DNA of 16,214 bases, taken from positions 1-16,214 of the forward strand of contig DEYT01000113.1 in NCBI GenBank assembly GCA_002364975.1, read 5' to 3'. Below, piece after piece: positions 1 through 8,600 of the stretch. Below the pieces are notes generated by a model. The model saw only the letters and a program-made list of their open reading frames with translations, was not told the origin of the DNA and did not search any database. Position 1 is the stretch's first letter. Each line of letters opens with the position of its first letter. The stretch is from Opitutia bacterium UBA3151. GTDB taxonomy: Bacteria; Verrucomicrobiota; Verrucomicrobiia; Opitutales; Seribacteraceae. Made by a program: the position numbers and the translations under genes.

Positions 1-1166
1 TAGAGATAACACTCCTCTTGTTTGCTTCGATTTTTTTTATTTCGGCCGTGTCGGTCTTGAATCGAAACTGGAATCGATTGGACTGGATTTTCTTGAATCG
101 CTTTTTTTGCGGCGGCAAGTGCTAAAGCAGAGCTATTACTTTTTGGGCAGGTTGATAAAAAGAGGACGGAATGAGCAAGGTTTAGCTCGCATTCTGGAAC
201 TCCAATGGTTTCGCAAGCCCGAAAAGTAGCTTCTGCGATGAGTAAGGCTCTGGAATCGGCCAAGCCAACATCCTCTGAAGCGAAGATTACTAATCTTCTT
301 GCAATGAATCTTGGATCTTCGCCCCCAACCAGCATTTTGGCTAACCAATATAAAGCCGCATCCGGATCATTTCCGCGCATGCTTTTAATCAAGGCAGAAG
401 CCGTGTCATAATGTTCATCCTCATTCCGGTCGTAGCGAATGCTGCGCTCTTGGGCAAAAAGAGCGACTCCATCTTCGGAAACCGTAGCACCCACAGGCAA
501 ACCATCGACAATAATTTCAATGATATTGTAGGCTTTTCGTAAGTCTCCCTCTGCCAAACGGGCAATTTGGTTAATGGCTTTGGGTGTGGTCCTGCATTTT
601 CTAACCCCCAATCCATTTTTATGGTTATCGATACATGCAAGAAGTGCCTTTTCTATTTCGTTAATCTCGAGTGGCTTGAGGGTAAAGAGTTGGCTTCTGC
701 TCAGGAGAGGATCAATGACATAATAGCGGGGATTGTGAGTGGTGGCGCCGATCAGGCGGACTTCTCCAGACTCAATATCTGGGAGGAGGAGATCCTGCTG
801 GGCTTTGTTGAAACGGTGAATTTCGTCGACGAAGAGAAAACATTTTTCGGACCCATAGTAACGGGCAAGTTTTAGAGATTCTCGTAACTCAGTCACATTG
901 GAAGTGACCGCATTCAATTTAATCTGTTTACACTTACTCTCCTCGGCAATGACCGTGGCTAAAGTAGTTTTACCCGTACCGGGAGGTCCAGCCAGAATTA
1001 AGTTGCCAACTCGGTTTTCACGAATGAGTTTGGGCAGAAGGCAGTCCTTGCCCAGCAGGTGGGATTGGCCGCGAACCTCCTCTAATCTTAGCGGGCGCAT
1101 GCGTTCTGCCAAGGGTCTTGTGGGTCGTGGTGTCTTCTCAGCCTGTATATCTTGAGATGAACTCAT
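1..1166 (-). CDS. rarA: Replication-associated recombination protein A (AAA+ ATPase), 3' end cut by window
   Basis: RarA/MgsA is a clamp-loader-like AAA+ ATPase that acts at stalled replication forks. Reading from the ATG at 1166, 388 codons are visible before the left edge. Walker A (GPPGTGKT) is at residues 60-67, Walker B with the DEIH box around 111-117 (FVDEIHRFNK) and sensor 1 around 139-143 (IGATT), followed by the arginine-finger region LLSRSQ. The C-terminal half carries the RarA-specific stretch ending in APDAALYW-like and ASEDVGLAD sequences (residues about 258-304), which separates it from RuvB and DnaX. The family is usually about 430-450 residues, so only the last 40-60 are missing. 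The start fits the family N-terminus (LAERMRPLRLEEVRGQ), but no Shine-Dalgarno motif precedes it. An inverted repeat lies 37 bp upstream. Confidence 0.95.
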   Translation of the reverse strand, partial: MSSSQDIQAEKTPRPTRPLAERMRPLRLEEVRGQSHLLGKDCLLPKLIRENRVGNLILAGPPGTGKTTLATVIAEESKCKQIKLNAVTSNVTELRESLKLARYYGSEKCFLFVDEIHRFNKAQQDLLLPDIESGEVRLIGATTHNPRYYVIDPLLSRSQLFTLKPLEINEIEKALLACIDNHKNGLGVRKCRTTPKAINQIARLAEGDLRKAYNIIEIIVDGLPVGATVSEDGVALFAQERSIRYDRNEDEHYDTASALIKSMRGNDPDAALYWLAKMLVGGEDPRFIARRLVIFASEDVGLADSRALLIAEATFRACETIGVPECELNLAHSVLFLSTCPKSNSSALALAAAKKAIQENPVQSIPVSIQDRHGRNKKNRSKQEECYL

Positions 1167-1202
1167 AAGCTTAAAGTATTATTGAACCACTTCAATTGGT
1201 AC

Positions 1203-1222
1203 TTCGCAAGTTCTCATGCGAA
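1203..1222. repeat. Inverted repeat TTCGCA-N8-TGCGAA upstream of rarA
   Basis: Perfect 6-bp half-sites at 1203-1208 and 1217-1222 with an 8-base spacer, 37 bp upstream of the rarA start codon. The dyad symmetry and position suit an operator, possibly for a damage-responsive repressor. It could equally be a weak hairpin in the rarA leader. The sequence does not match a LexA box I can name with confidence. Confidence 0.35.
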
Positions 1223-1249
1223 AACACAGATTGTACATTACAACATTAC

Positions 1250-1438
1250 CTAAACTAAGTTTTCCTTGATGAAATCGACTTCAGCCTGCATACCAATCAG
1301 CAAAAGTTCAAGCCCTAATTCTTGCAGGTAAAGTGTCGGAGTTTTATGATGGATTGATGTAGTACGGTGGCACAGATTCCTTAAATAGCCAAGTTTTGTT
1401 GGTGATAGCGAAATCCATCGGATTTTCCTAGAAAAGTT
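1250..1438 (-). pseudogene. Possible remnant of an unidentified coding sequence
   Basis: A minus-strand frame stays open for 63 codons between an in-frame TAG at 1439-1441 and a TAG at 1250-1252. The first ATG in the frame comes only near its end (codon start at 1292 or thereabouts), so it cannot encode this peptide from a normal start. The translation looks protein-like, with a basic segment (LGYLRNLCHRTTSIHH) followed by an amphipathic helix-like segment (LYLQELGLELLLIGMQAEVD) and IKENLV at the end. I do not recognise the family. It may be the tail of a decayed gene; a chance open frame in AT-rich DNA is the alternative. Confidence 0.25.
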
Positions 1439-1539
1439 CTAAGATTAATTCAAATTCTAAGACGATTTATTTCCTTTAATCTTCGATTTAGCCGAGCTCA
1501 TTTTCAGCTACGAGATTTCTTTGTGTGAATTTTAAAGAG

Positions 1540-2931
1540 TTATTCGAGGTTTGATTTTATGGATTCAATGGCGTGACTGATCGCAAACAATTTTTTGTTA
1601 CGATTATCAAAAATTAATTTCCCATCTTCCGGGCAACCGAATGATGACACCCATCCCATTCCTTTTTCTTCATGTATGTCGTGAACAGTCTGAAGCCATA
1701 ATTTAATCTGCTCCAAGTTGTGTAACAGTCGATTGCCTTTCTCAGGAGTATTCAAACGATTTGCATAGGGTATTCGGCTAATGAGCTTACCCTCTGAATC
1801 TTTGTTTTCACGCCATGCGATTTCTGCAGTCTTACTAGCCTCCCAGAGTGATATTTTTGAGAAGTCTACATAACCTTCAACCAACGAGTGAGCCATCGCT
1901 TCAATTTCAGGCATGGCAGCTTCTGCAAAACTAATCCCTTGATTGCTCGAAAAAGCTTTTTCTGCTTCGACTAAAACCATCGCTTTTTGATCAATTGATT
2001 CTGCAATGGCCTCAACCATGGAATATTTGATCTGGGCCTTCAGGTTTCCTTCGAGCATGAGGTCAATGGCTTTAAATTCAGCTTGATTCTCAATTGAAGT
2101 CTTTGGATGATTAGGATTTTGGTCAAAGGTTCCTTGTTCTGACTCGTTTTCAACTGCCCCTTGATCAGCTTTTTCTGCCAAACTTACATGACTGTTAGCT
2201 TTTCGGTGCGTTCCGGTTATGACTAGGGATTCTCCAGCATTAAAAATAGAACTTTGCTTGGAAAATGAATTCACGAATTCGATTTTTCCTTCCAGAACTT
2301 CGGTGTGTACCTTGGTTGAATCCTCAAGGTTTTCGATAAAGGCGGTAAAACGAGTTCCAAGGTCGTTGAGTTTTCCAGCAGGAGTAAGCAGTCTAAAACT
2401 ACCGGGCTCTCCTTCATGGTTAACTGCAACTTTACCCTCAATCATTTCAAGACTCTGGTCGTCAAGAACTTGAAAAAAAGCTGGGCCATTTATGATTACA
2501 CTCGTTTTTGTTGGAAATTGCATTTCAATACTACCATTCTTAAGATGTAAAAATCGGTCCGGTATCGGGGCTCCGATCACAACTTCAGTTCCTCTCCAAT
2601 CCGCTTGATCCATCGAAACCAAGCTAACTTTGGAAGGGGAGTCCGTTGAGGTTCCAAAATAAACAAAAATCAAGGCTGCAGCTGCCCAGCCCAACCAAGC
2701 AGGTGGCTTACTTTTTGTTTCTTCCACCGGTTCAAAGGAAGGGGTGGGTAAAGGTTGTGCTTTTCCATCTGGTGCCACATGACTTTCAAGGACTGCATGG
2801 GTTTCCAGGCAGTGTTGATAATACCCTCTTAACTCTTTGCTTTCTGCAAAGAATTCTTGAAGCCGTTGAAATTCAGGCTCTGAAATATCTTGATCTATTA
2901 GTTTCCAAACAAGTTCTTCTTCTCTTTTCAT
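1540..2931 (-). CDS. FecR-domain membrane protein, probable partner of the adjacent sigma factor
   Basis: This 463-residue protein has the layout of PVC FecR-type regulators. There is a cytoplasmic N-terminal region (about 1-75, starting MKREEELVWKLIDQ, with a helical segment of the kind that binds ECF sigma factors). A single membrane helix follows at about 78-94 (PAWLGWAAAALIFVYFG), then a periplasmic FecR beta domain at about 115-240 with the hallmark LLTPAGKLNDLGTRFTAFIE and the EVLEGKIEF strand. From about 245 a polar linker leads into a predicted helical region (about 280-463) that I do not recognise; in many PVC relatives this position holds a LamG domain instead. The start codon lies one base after the sigma-factor stop, implying translational coupling. 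Inferred role: membrane anchor or anti-sigma sensor. The ligand is unknown. Confidence 0.82.
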   Translation of the reverse strand: MKREEELVWKLIDQDISEPEFQRLQEFFAESKELRGYYQHCLETHAVLESHVAPDGKAQPLPTPSFEPVEETKSKPPAWLGWAAAALIFVYFGTSTDSPSKVSLVSMDQADWRGTEVVIGAPIPDRFLHLKNGSIEMQFPTKTSVIINGPAFFQVLDDQSLEMIEGKVAVNHEGEPGSFRLLTPAGKLNDLGTRFTAFIENLEDSTKVHTEVLEGKIEFVNSFSKQSSIFNAGESLVITGTHRKANSHVSLAEKADQGAVENESEQGTFDQNPNHPKTSIENQAEFKAIDLMLEGNLKAQIKYSMVEAIAESIDQKAMVLVEAEKAFSSNQGISFAEAAMPEIEAMAHSLVEGYVDFSKISLWEASKTAEIAWRENKDSEGKLISRIPYANRLNTPEKGNRLLHNLEQIKLWLQTVHDIHEEKGMGWVSSFGCPEDGKLIFDNRNKKLFAISHAIESIKSNLE

Positions 2932-2932
2932 A

Positions 2933-3454
2933 TTAGGCAGGGTTTGATTTCATATTTTCCTGAATACACTCATGAAGCTTATATCGAAGTCGTAGTAACT
3001 TTTGAGAAAGTGCATTTGGGGTAATCCCATGTTTTCGGGCAATCTTTTCAACCGTTGATTCTTTGCTGTATCTATCAAGCAAAAGGGTACGGCTTACTTC
3101 TTTTAATTTAGCCAAGCATTTTTCCATGGCGATCTCTCTTTCCGAATGAGTTCGTTCGTCGGGACTTTCATTCCCCATGATTTCAATAAGTTCAGGATTG
3201 AAAATTAATTTCTCCCTACTTTTATCCCGACAATATGCCATCGCTTGGAAATAACATACCCGATAAGCCCACTTTAAAAAAATAGTAGTTGGGTCCCAGT
3301 CGAGTCGTTTGATCCAAAGTAATTTATTGCACTCCTGCAGGACATCATCGGTGGACGACGAGTTGGCTAATATCTTGGCCAAATAAGCCCTCATCTTTGG
3401 CTGTGCCTTTGTGAGTTCATTTACTAAATGAATATCTTGTTCTTTATTATCCAT
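2933..3454 (-). CDS. ECF-type RNA polymerase sigma factor (PVC FecR-associated kind)
   Basis: A 173-residue sigma-70 family protein with region 2 at about residues 18-82 (DDVLQECN around 36-43, then a KWAYRVCYFQAMAYCRDKSR-type core-binding and -10 recognition segment) and region 4 at about 108-165. Region 4 ends in a helix-turn-helix (TVEKIARKHGITPNALSQKL). Regions 1.1 and 3 are absent, as expected for an ECF factor. The stop codon is one base before the start of the FecR-domain gene, the usual cis arrangement of a sigma factor with its membrane regulator. It probably directs transcription in response to an envelope or extracellular cue; its target genes cannot be read from this window. A possible sigma-70-like promoter lies just upstream. 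Confidence 0.9.
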   Translation of the reverse strand: MDNKEQDIHLVNELTKAQPKMRAYLAKILANSSSTDDVLQECNKLLWIKRLDWDPTTIFLKWAYRVCYFQAMAYCRDKSREKLIFNPELIEIMGNESPDERTHSEREIAMEKCLAKLKEVSRTLLLDRYSKESTVEKIARKHGITPNALSQKLLRLRYKLHECIQENMKSNPA

Positions 3455-3465
3455 GAATGCTAATC

Positions 3466-3496
3466 TTTATACCTTAGACCCCAGAAATATGACCAA
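3466..3496 (-). promoter_or_regulatory. Possible promoter for the sigma factor/FecR pair
   Basis: On the minus strand, a TATAAA hexamer (3466-3471) is preceded by TTGGTC (3491-3496) with a 19-base spacer, which is longer than optimal. The implied transcription start is only a few bases before the ATG at 3454, giving a very short leader, which would fit the missing Shine-Dalgarno sequence. This rests on motif reading alone. Confidence 0.22.
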
Positions 3497-3539
3497 ATAT
3501 GAGATCTTTTTATCCTTCCTGGATGTCTTTTATAAGTTC

Positions 3540-4622
3540 TCAATCTGCCAAATTTATCATCTGACCGGAACGAAAGGAATCATCGGCAGCAAGCACGATC
3601 TCACTCGCACGAATTGCACTTTCTAGGTGTTCGTCGAGCTTTTGCCTGCCCAAAATTCCATCGAGAAAGAAGAGCTGCTCCCGCCGGCATAATTCATCAT
3701 GGTCCGGTTCGTCATCGAGTTCAATAAACTCATCCTTTGGCTCGAGTTCACCCGCGGAGTTCTGGACACTTTTATGAACCAGAATTCGTTCGGTTTGGGT
3801 GTGTGCATCGACCGAAGAAGATTTCCCTCTTGAAGAAGCATCACCGGCAACAATACTGGCGCTTCCTAAGGGACCAATCACATCTTTTATAAAGAAAGCA
3901 GTCTCACTCATCATCGGTCCCCAACCTGCCTCGTACCAACCTACGCTGCCATCCTCAAAGGTAACCTGTAGGTGACCGTAATTAATTTTGTTTTCTGGTA
4001 GTTCGTTGGTGAGTTGAGTCCCAAGTCCGGAGACCCGAGTCGGTTTGGAATTAGTCATTTGGCACATTACGTCGACATAATGAACCCCGCAATCAACGAT
4101 CGGTGAAATCGAGGAGAGCAAGCTTTTGTGAGTATCCCAATTCTTGCCGTAGGATTGCTGGTTTAAATTCATCCGCATCACTAAAGGTTTGCCAAGGGTT
4201 TTTGCGACTTCCACGAATTTGATCCAACTTGGATGTTGTCGCAAAATATATCCGACAACGAGAGCCTTGTTTTTCTCGCGGGCTAGGCGTACAAGCACTT
4301 TGCATTGCTCCGTGCTTTCGGCAAGTGGTTTCTCCGTGAATACATGACACCCCGCTTCCAAGGCCATTTTGGCAAAGGGGTAGTGGGTGTCCGGATAGGT
4401 TGATATGCAGACCGCGTCCGGTTGAAAATCAACCAAGGCTTGATGGTAATCGTTGGCTTCCCGAGTTCCCACTGGGAGCTTTTCCATCAAGTTAGCCCGG
4501 GAATGCGGTTTGCGTGTGCAAACAGCAGCTATTTCAAATTCAGGAATGGATGCGTAAGCGAGGGCATGGGAGCGTCCCATGTTTCCGGCTCCTACCACGA
4601 GGACTTTAATTGTTTCGTTCAT
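3540..4622 (-). CDS. Gfo/Idh/MocA family NAD(P)-dependent oxidoreductase
   Basis: A 360-residue protein when started at the ATG at 4622. The N-terminal Rossmann fold shows VLVVGAGNMGRSHA (7-20) and the family lysine motif EKPLAES at 97-103 (K98, which normally contacts both nicotinamide and substrate). The C-terminal substrate domain has DCGVHYVDVM with the conserved histidine at 181. Members oxidise or reduce sugars, inositols or sugar acids; the exact substrate cannot be told here. It follows nagB closely, so a role in amino-sugar or uronate-type catabolism is a reasonable inference. The frame stays open further upstream (to 4721), but that part overlaps nagB and has no family similarity. 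An ATG at 4634 is a possible alternative that adds four residues. Confidence 0.88.
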   Translation of the reverse strand: MNETIKVLVVGAGNMGRSHALAYASIPEFEIAAVCTRKPHSRANLMEKLPVGTREANDYHQALVDFQPDAVCISTYPDTHYPFAKMALEAGCHVFTEKPLAESTEQCKVLVRLAREKNKALVVGYILRQHPSWIKFVEVAKTLGKPLVMRMNLNQQSYGKNWDTHKSLLSSISPIVDCGVHYVDVMCQMTNSKPTRVSGLGTQLTNELPENKINYGHLQVTFEDGSVGWYEAGWGPMMSETAFFIKDVIGPLGSASIVAGDASSRGKSSSVDAHTQTERILVHKSVQNSAGELEPKDEFIELDDEPDHDELCRREQLFFLDGILGRQKLDEHLESAIRASEIVLAADDSFRSGQMINLAD

Positions 4623-4638
4623 AATTGGTTGCATGTGC

Positions 4639-5448
4639 TCATCGCGAAATCCAGTCGGATGGTCGGTGCTTGCGCACAAGCTCATCCTGCATCTCGCCCA
4701 CGAATTTGTAGTAATTCCCAAGAGTGAGTTTTGAGGCCGCGGCTTCGTCGACCAGTACGGTTGTTCTTGGGTGAAATTGTAGAGCCGATGCTGGGCAGAA
4801 TGCGGAGAGCGGACCTTCTACCATAGCGCGAATCGCCTGTGATTTTTTTTCCCCATGGGCGAGAAGCAAAATTCGTCGGGCATTAAGAATGGTCTGAATA
4901 CCCATGGTAATTGCAAGCTTGGGTTGAAATTCTCCGGGTTCGAAAAAGCGGGAATTGTCCTCAATAGTTTGTTTGGTCAAGGTTTTGACCCGGGTAATGG
5001 ATTTCAGGCTGGAGGTGGGTTCATTGAATCCAATGTGCCCGTCCGTCCCAACGCCGAGGACTTGAAGGTCGATTCCTCCCTCTGCCTCAATGCTTTGCTC
5101 ATAATCGGGTCCAACTTCAAGAGGGTTTTCCGCCATTCCATCCGGCACTTGAGTATTGGATTTTTCAATATCGATCCGGTCGAATAGGTTCTCATCCATA
5201 AAGCTTCGATAACTTTGCGGGTGATTCGAGGGAATCCCAACATATTCATCCAAATTGAAGGTTTTGACGCCCGCAAAGCTGAGACCCTCTTGATGATGCC
5301 TTTTGATTAACTCTTGGTAGAGCCCGAGAGGGGTGGACCCGGTAGCCAGACCGAGAACAGTGTCTGGAAAAGTCATAATTTGGGATTCTACCAAATCCGC
5401 ACTTTTTTGGGCGAGAGAAGTGGCGTTGGGAAAGATGAGGACTTGCAT
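4639..5448 (-). CDS. nagB: Glucosamine-6-phosphate deaminase
   Basis: NagB converts glucosamine-6-phosphate to fructose-6-phosphate and ammonia, the step that feeds N-acetylglucosamine carbon into glycolysis. The 269-residue protein matches the family length. Visible motifs are the phosphate-binding loop LGLATGSTPLGLY (32-44), the catalytic aspartate in FNLDEYVG (D67) and the active-site cluster VGTDGHIGFNEP with D136, H138 and E143. I chose the ATG at 5448 because MQVLIFPNA aligns with the family N-terminus; an upstream TTG at 5490 would add 14 unrelated residues. The stop is 16 bases (or 4, with the alternative start) before the Gfo/Idh gene, so the two are probably co-transcribed. No nagA or GlcNAc transporter is in the window. 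Confidence 0.95.
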   Translation of the reverse strand: MQVLIFPNATSLAQKSADLVESQIMTFPDTVLGLATGSTPLGLYQELIKRHHQEGLSFAGVKTFNLDEYVGIPSNHPQSYRSFMDENLFDRIDIEKSNTQVPDGMAENPLEVGPDYEQSIEAEGGIDLQVLGVGTDGHIGFNEPTSSLKSITRVKTLTKQTIEDNSRFFEPGEFQPKLAITMGIQTILNARRILLLAHGEKKSQAIRAMVEGPLSAFCPASALQFHPRTTVLVDEAAASKLTLGNYYKFVGEMQDELVRKHRPSDWISR

Positions 5449-5678
5449 AGGTTTCGGGTGGGCATAGAAAACATCTACTATGGAATGCAATGGATATTCA
5501 TATCAACCCAAAAGATTGTCGATGGATTGGGGAATTAAGTAAAGGAGTTGCAGGGAGACTAGTGAAAGGCCTCCACGATAGAATTTCGATAGTCTTATTA
5601 TTTTAAGAAACCAACGCGGTACTACAGCCATTAACTGTAACATCGTGGAGCGGGACTTATATAAAATAGATTGTGAAA
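5449..5678. other. Intergenic region upstream of nagB
   Basis: This stretch of about 230 bases separates nagB from the large propeller gene. It should contain the nagB promoter, though no hexamer pair stands out. Two dyads are visible: a 12-bp palindrome GATATTCATATC (5493-5504) about 45 bp upstream of the nagB start, and a 9-bp inverted repeat CTCCACGAT/ATCGTGGAG at 5571-5579 and 5642-5650. Either could be an operator for an amino-sugar regulator. Confidence 0.4.
5571..5650. repeat. Distant 9-bp inverted repeat CTCCACGAT / ATCGTGGAG
   Basis: Perfect 9-bp arms at 5571-5579 and 5642-5650, with a 62-base loop, sit between the end of the propeller gene and nagB. The long loop argues against a terminator. 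Paired operator half-sites or a chance repeat are both possible. Confidence 0.3.
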
Positions 5679-8600
5679 TTATTTAACCACTTGCAGGTTG
5701 CCCCTCATCAGAATGTGATGTCCAGGGAAAGTACAGACATAAGGATAATCTCCCGGTTTAGCAGGAGCCTTGAAATTTATGACTTCTTCCTCGCCACTGT
5801 TTAATAATTTACTCGCCCAAATAATATCCTTGCTGGGGGGAATAAAAGCCAAATCGAAACCATTCGCACCCAAGTTTAACGCCTCCATGGCTACCGCGTC
5901 CGCTTTGCCGGGATTGACTAATATAATATTGTGAGGCATGGCGTCAGGGTTGGCAAAAACAAGGCGTATTTTTTTACCTGCTTTTACGGTGATAGAAGGA
6001 GTATCGTACTTCATTTTTTCAACTAGGGTGGCAATCCGAATAGTAGTCAGAACCTTCGTATCCGAAATAATCCCAGATTTTTGAACAATCTTTTTCTCCT
6101 TAACACTCAATTCGGCGGGCATACGGTTGAGTACATCTCGAGCGAAATCGTAAGTCTGGCTATAGAGCTTATTGATGTCTTTCTGTTCGGAGGCTTCTAA
6201 AACTTCCAAACCTGCTCTTCGTGGCAGGTAGGAAGCGGTAACCGCGGCGGTCATACGAACACGACCATGTGGGTCGGAAGCTGCTTTCTTCAGTAAAGCG
6301 GATGCTTCTGGGATGCTTGAATAATTAAATCGTAAAACATTTAATGCAGCGGAGCGAATTCGGTGATCGGAGGATTTGAGTAAGTTTTGTAAAAGTGCAT
6401 GGTTGAGTTTTCCCGCTCCCCAACTTACCCAAAGTGCTTCAAGTTGTAGCCTTTCATTCTTTCCTTTAGACCAAGCCGAAACCTCTTGGGCGACCTCGTC
6501 GGAATCTCTGCCCCGTAACTCTCGACGGGTTCGGTACCGGGTTCTTAATTCAGGAAGTTCTAAATTTGAAATCAGTTCCTTAACACTTGCCCCATGAATT
6601 TTTGCAGGTTGAACCAGTGGGCGAGAAGGGTAGGTAACGCGGTAAATCCGGCCGTGCTTGTGATCTCGATTGGGATCACGGGCATTGTGTTGCATGTGTC
6701 CAATTAGTGCATTTTGCCAATCGACGACATAAAGAGAGCCATCCGGAGCAAATTCGAGGTCGGTGGGTCGAAAGTTCAAATCCTTTGAAACAAAAAGATC
6801 TTGTCGGTATTCAGTAGTAAATCCAGGGTCTTGATCGATGACCTTATGTTGCTTCGCTCCAAGATACCCGATGTTGTTATTAATGAGAACATCACCTTGG
6901 ACCTCCTCAGGGAAATGCCTGCTGGATACGAATTCGATTCCGGAAGTAGGACGCACCTTGTTGGAAGTGATGATATCAGGTGCTTTCAGGTTTGCACCAT
7001 ACCGGGCCTTGACCATCCCAGGAAGCATCCAAGACATACTTGTGCCCGATGTATGAAGAAAAAGTTCTTGTCCGTAGGCATCGACTGCCACACCCCATGG
7101 GTTAGGGATGCTGAATTGGGCATGTCGTATGAGTCTACGGGTTCGTGGATCGTAACGGTAAAATCCACCGTTCGAACCACGCTGGGGGCCGAAGGCGGTT
7201 TCCACATGACTATGCAGGAAAATTCCTTCGCTCATAATAATGGCACCAGACGGATCCGCACAGAAAGAGGAAATCGCATGGTGGGTATCATGGTCATCGA
7301 ATCCAGAAAGCAAAACTTCTCGCTGGTCATATTGGTCATCTCCGTCTGTATCTTGCAGGAAAACTAAGCTCCCGCTTTGGGAAACATAAACCCCATCATG
7401 TGCGATTTCGAAACCAATGGGGATGTGAAGGTCGTCTGCAAAGTTGATCTGTCTGTCTGCCTTGCCGTCTTTATTTGTGTCTTCGAAAATGATCAATTTG
7501 TCTTTCGGTAGAGGATCTCCGATGCGGTAGTGGGGATAACTCGCCATGGTTGCGACCCAGAGTCTGCCTTTGGAATCGAAGGATATTTGAACGGGGTTGG
7601 CTAAGTCTGGGAAGGTCTTCTCGTCCGCAAACAGTTCGATTTTGTAACCCTCGGCAACTTCAATCTTGGTTTGGGCTTTAGGACCGGGAGTATACTCGAT
7701 TAAGCCGTTTTTACTGTTTTTTGTCGGAGGTAGGTAATTGGTCGGCACCGCGGGAAGCTCAGAAGTTTGAACATCCGCATTTACCAGATCGTAATTTTTT
7801 CCTTGGAGCGTTGCCCAAATTGCTTGGTCTCGATTGATCGTATATTCCCTAGTTTTTTCAATTTCAAAGGGGTAATTCTGTGGGCCGTAAGGATTGTAAC
7901 GACGACCGTAGACATGGACACCATTGGGTACTTTGTAGTCATTCAACCAGAAGAAGTTTTTATCCATGACTGCTTGGCGTACTTGCATTTTAAGGCTATC
8001 TTTTGGTTTTTGGTGAGGAAAGATTGAATCCGCTAAAAATTTACCTAACTTTCTGTAGCCATAATCATTGTAGAGGGCACCATCAATGGTATGATTGTTT
8101 CCATCTTGATACCAGTTTAAGGAAGGAGCAAAACAATCAATGAAAAGAATCCTATTTGCCAGAGCTACCTCGCTCATGCTTTGAGTGTAAATTCTCAAGT
8201 TACGATTTTGAGCTTTCCCTGATGTGATCCCTTCTACGGCTTCAACCGCAGTGGGGGAAATTAGAACGATCTTGGGGGTATTTCTGCCGAAAGCTTTTGA
8301 TTTAAGATGCTTAACATACGCGTCCAATTCTTTCTTAAACCTTTCTGCCTCCTTAGGACCATCAAAGGAAGAATTAAAACCAAAAAAACATAGCACAACT
8401 TCGGCATGCAGATGGGAAAGCCATTCATCCGGGCTAGGGAAGTGACCTTTCGGCTTGGTGTCTGCTTTTAAGCTAGCATGAATGAGTTCTTTGGCGCCTG
8501 GGAAAGCATACTGTTCCTCTTGGTCTCGGCTCGGATGCGGTCGAAAGCCTGGAGTGTTACCTTCATCGCAAAGGTTCCGAATTTTTAAGTTTTTATCTGG

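Larger units (their letters stand above)
1167..1539. other. Intergenic region between the FecR-type gene and rarA
   Basis: This 373-base stretch holds no complete gene. It contains an inverted repeat close to the rarA start (1203-1222), an open minus-strand frame without an ATG near its beginning (1250-1438), and a direct repeat TTCTAAGA at 1437-1444 and 1455-1462 (18-base period). I see no clear rho-independent terminator after the FecR-type gene and no strong promoter for rarA. Confidence 0.6.

Noticed and set aside
3495..3535. Possible terminator after the Gfo/Idh gene (ATCC/GGAT hairpin near a T-rich stretch)
   Set aside because: The stem is only four base pairs and the run of T is interrupted, so it is too weak to call.
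4623..4721. N-terminal extension of the Gfo/Idh oxidoreductase
   Set aside because: Most of it overlaps the end of nagB, and the Rossmann motif begins only a few residues after the ATG at 4622.
6801..7367. Long plus-strand open frame (188 codons) inside the propeller gene
   Set aside because: It is antisense to well-conserved propeller sequence, has no recognisable domain and follows the reading constraint of the minus-strand gene.
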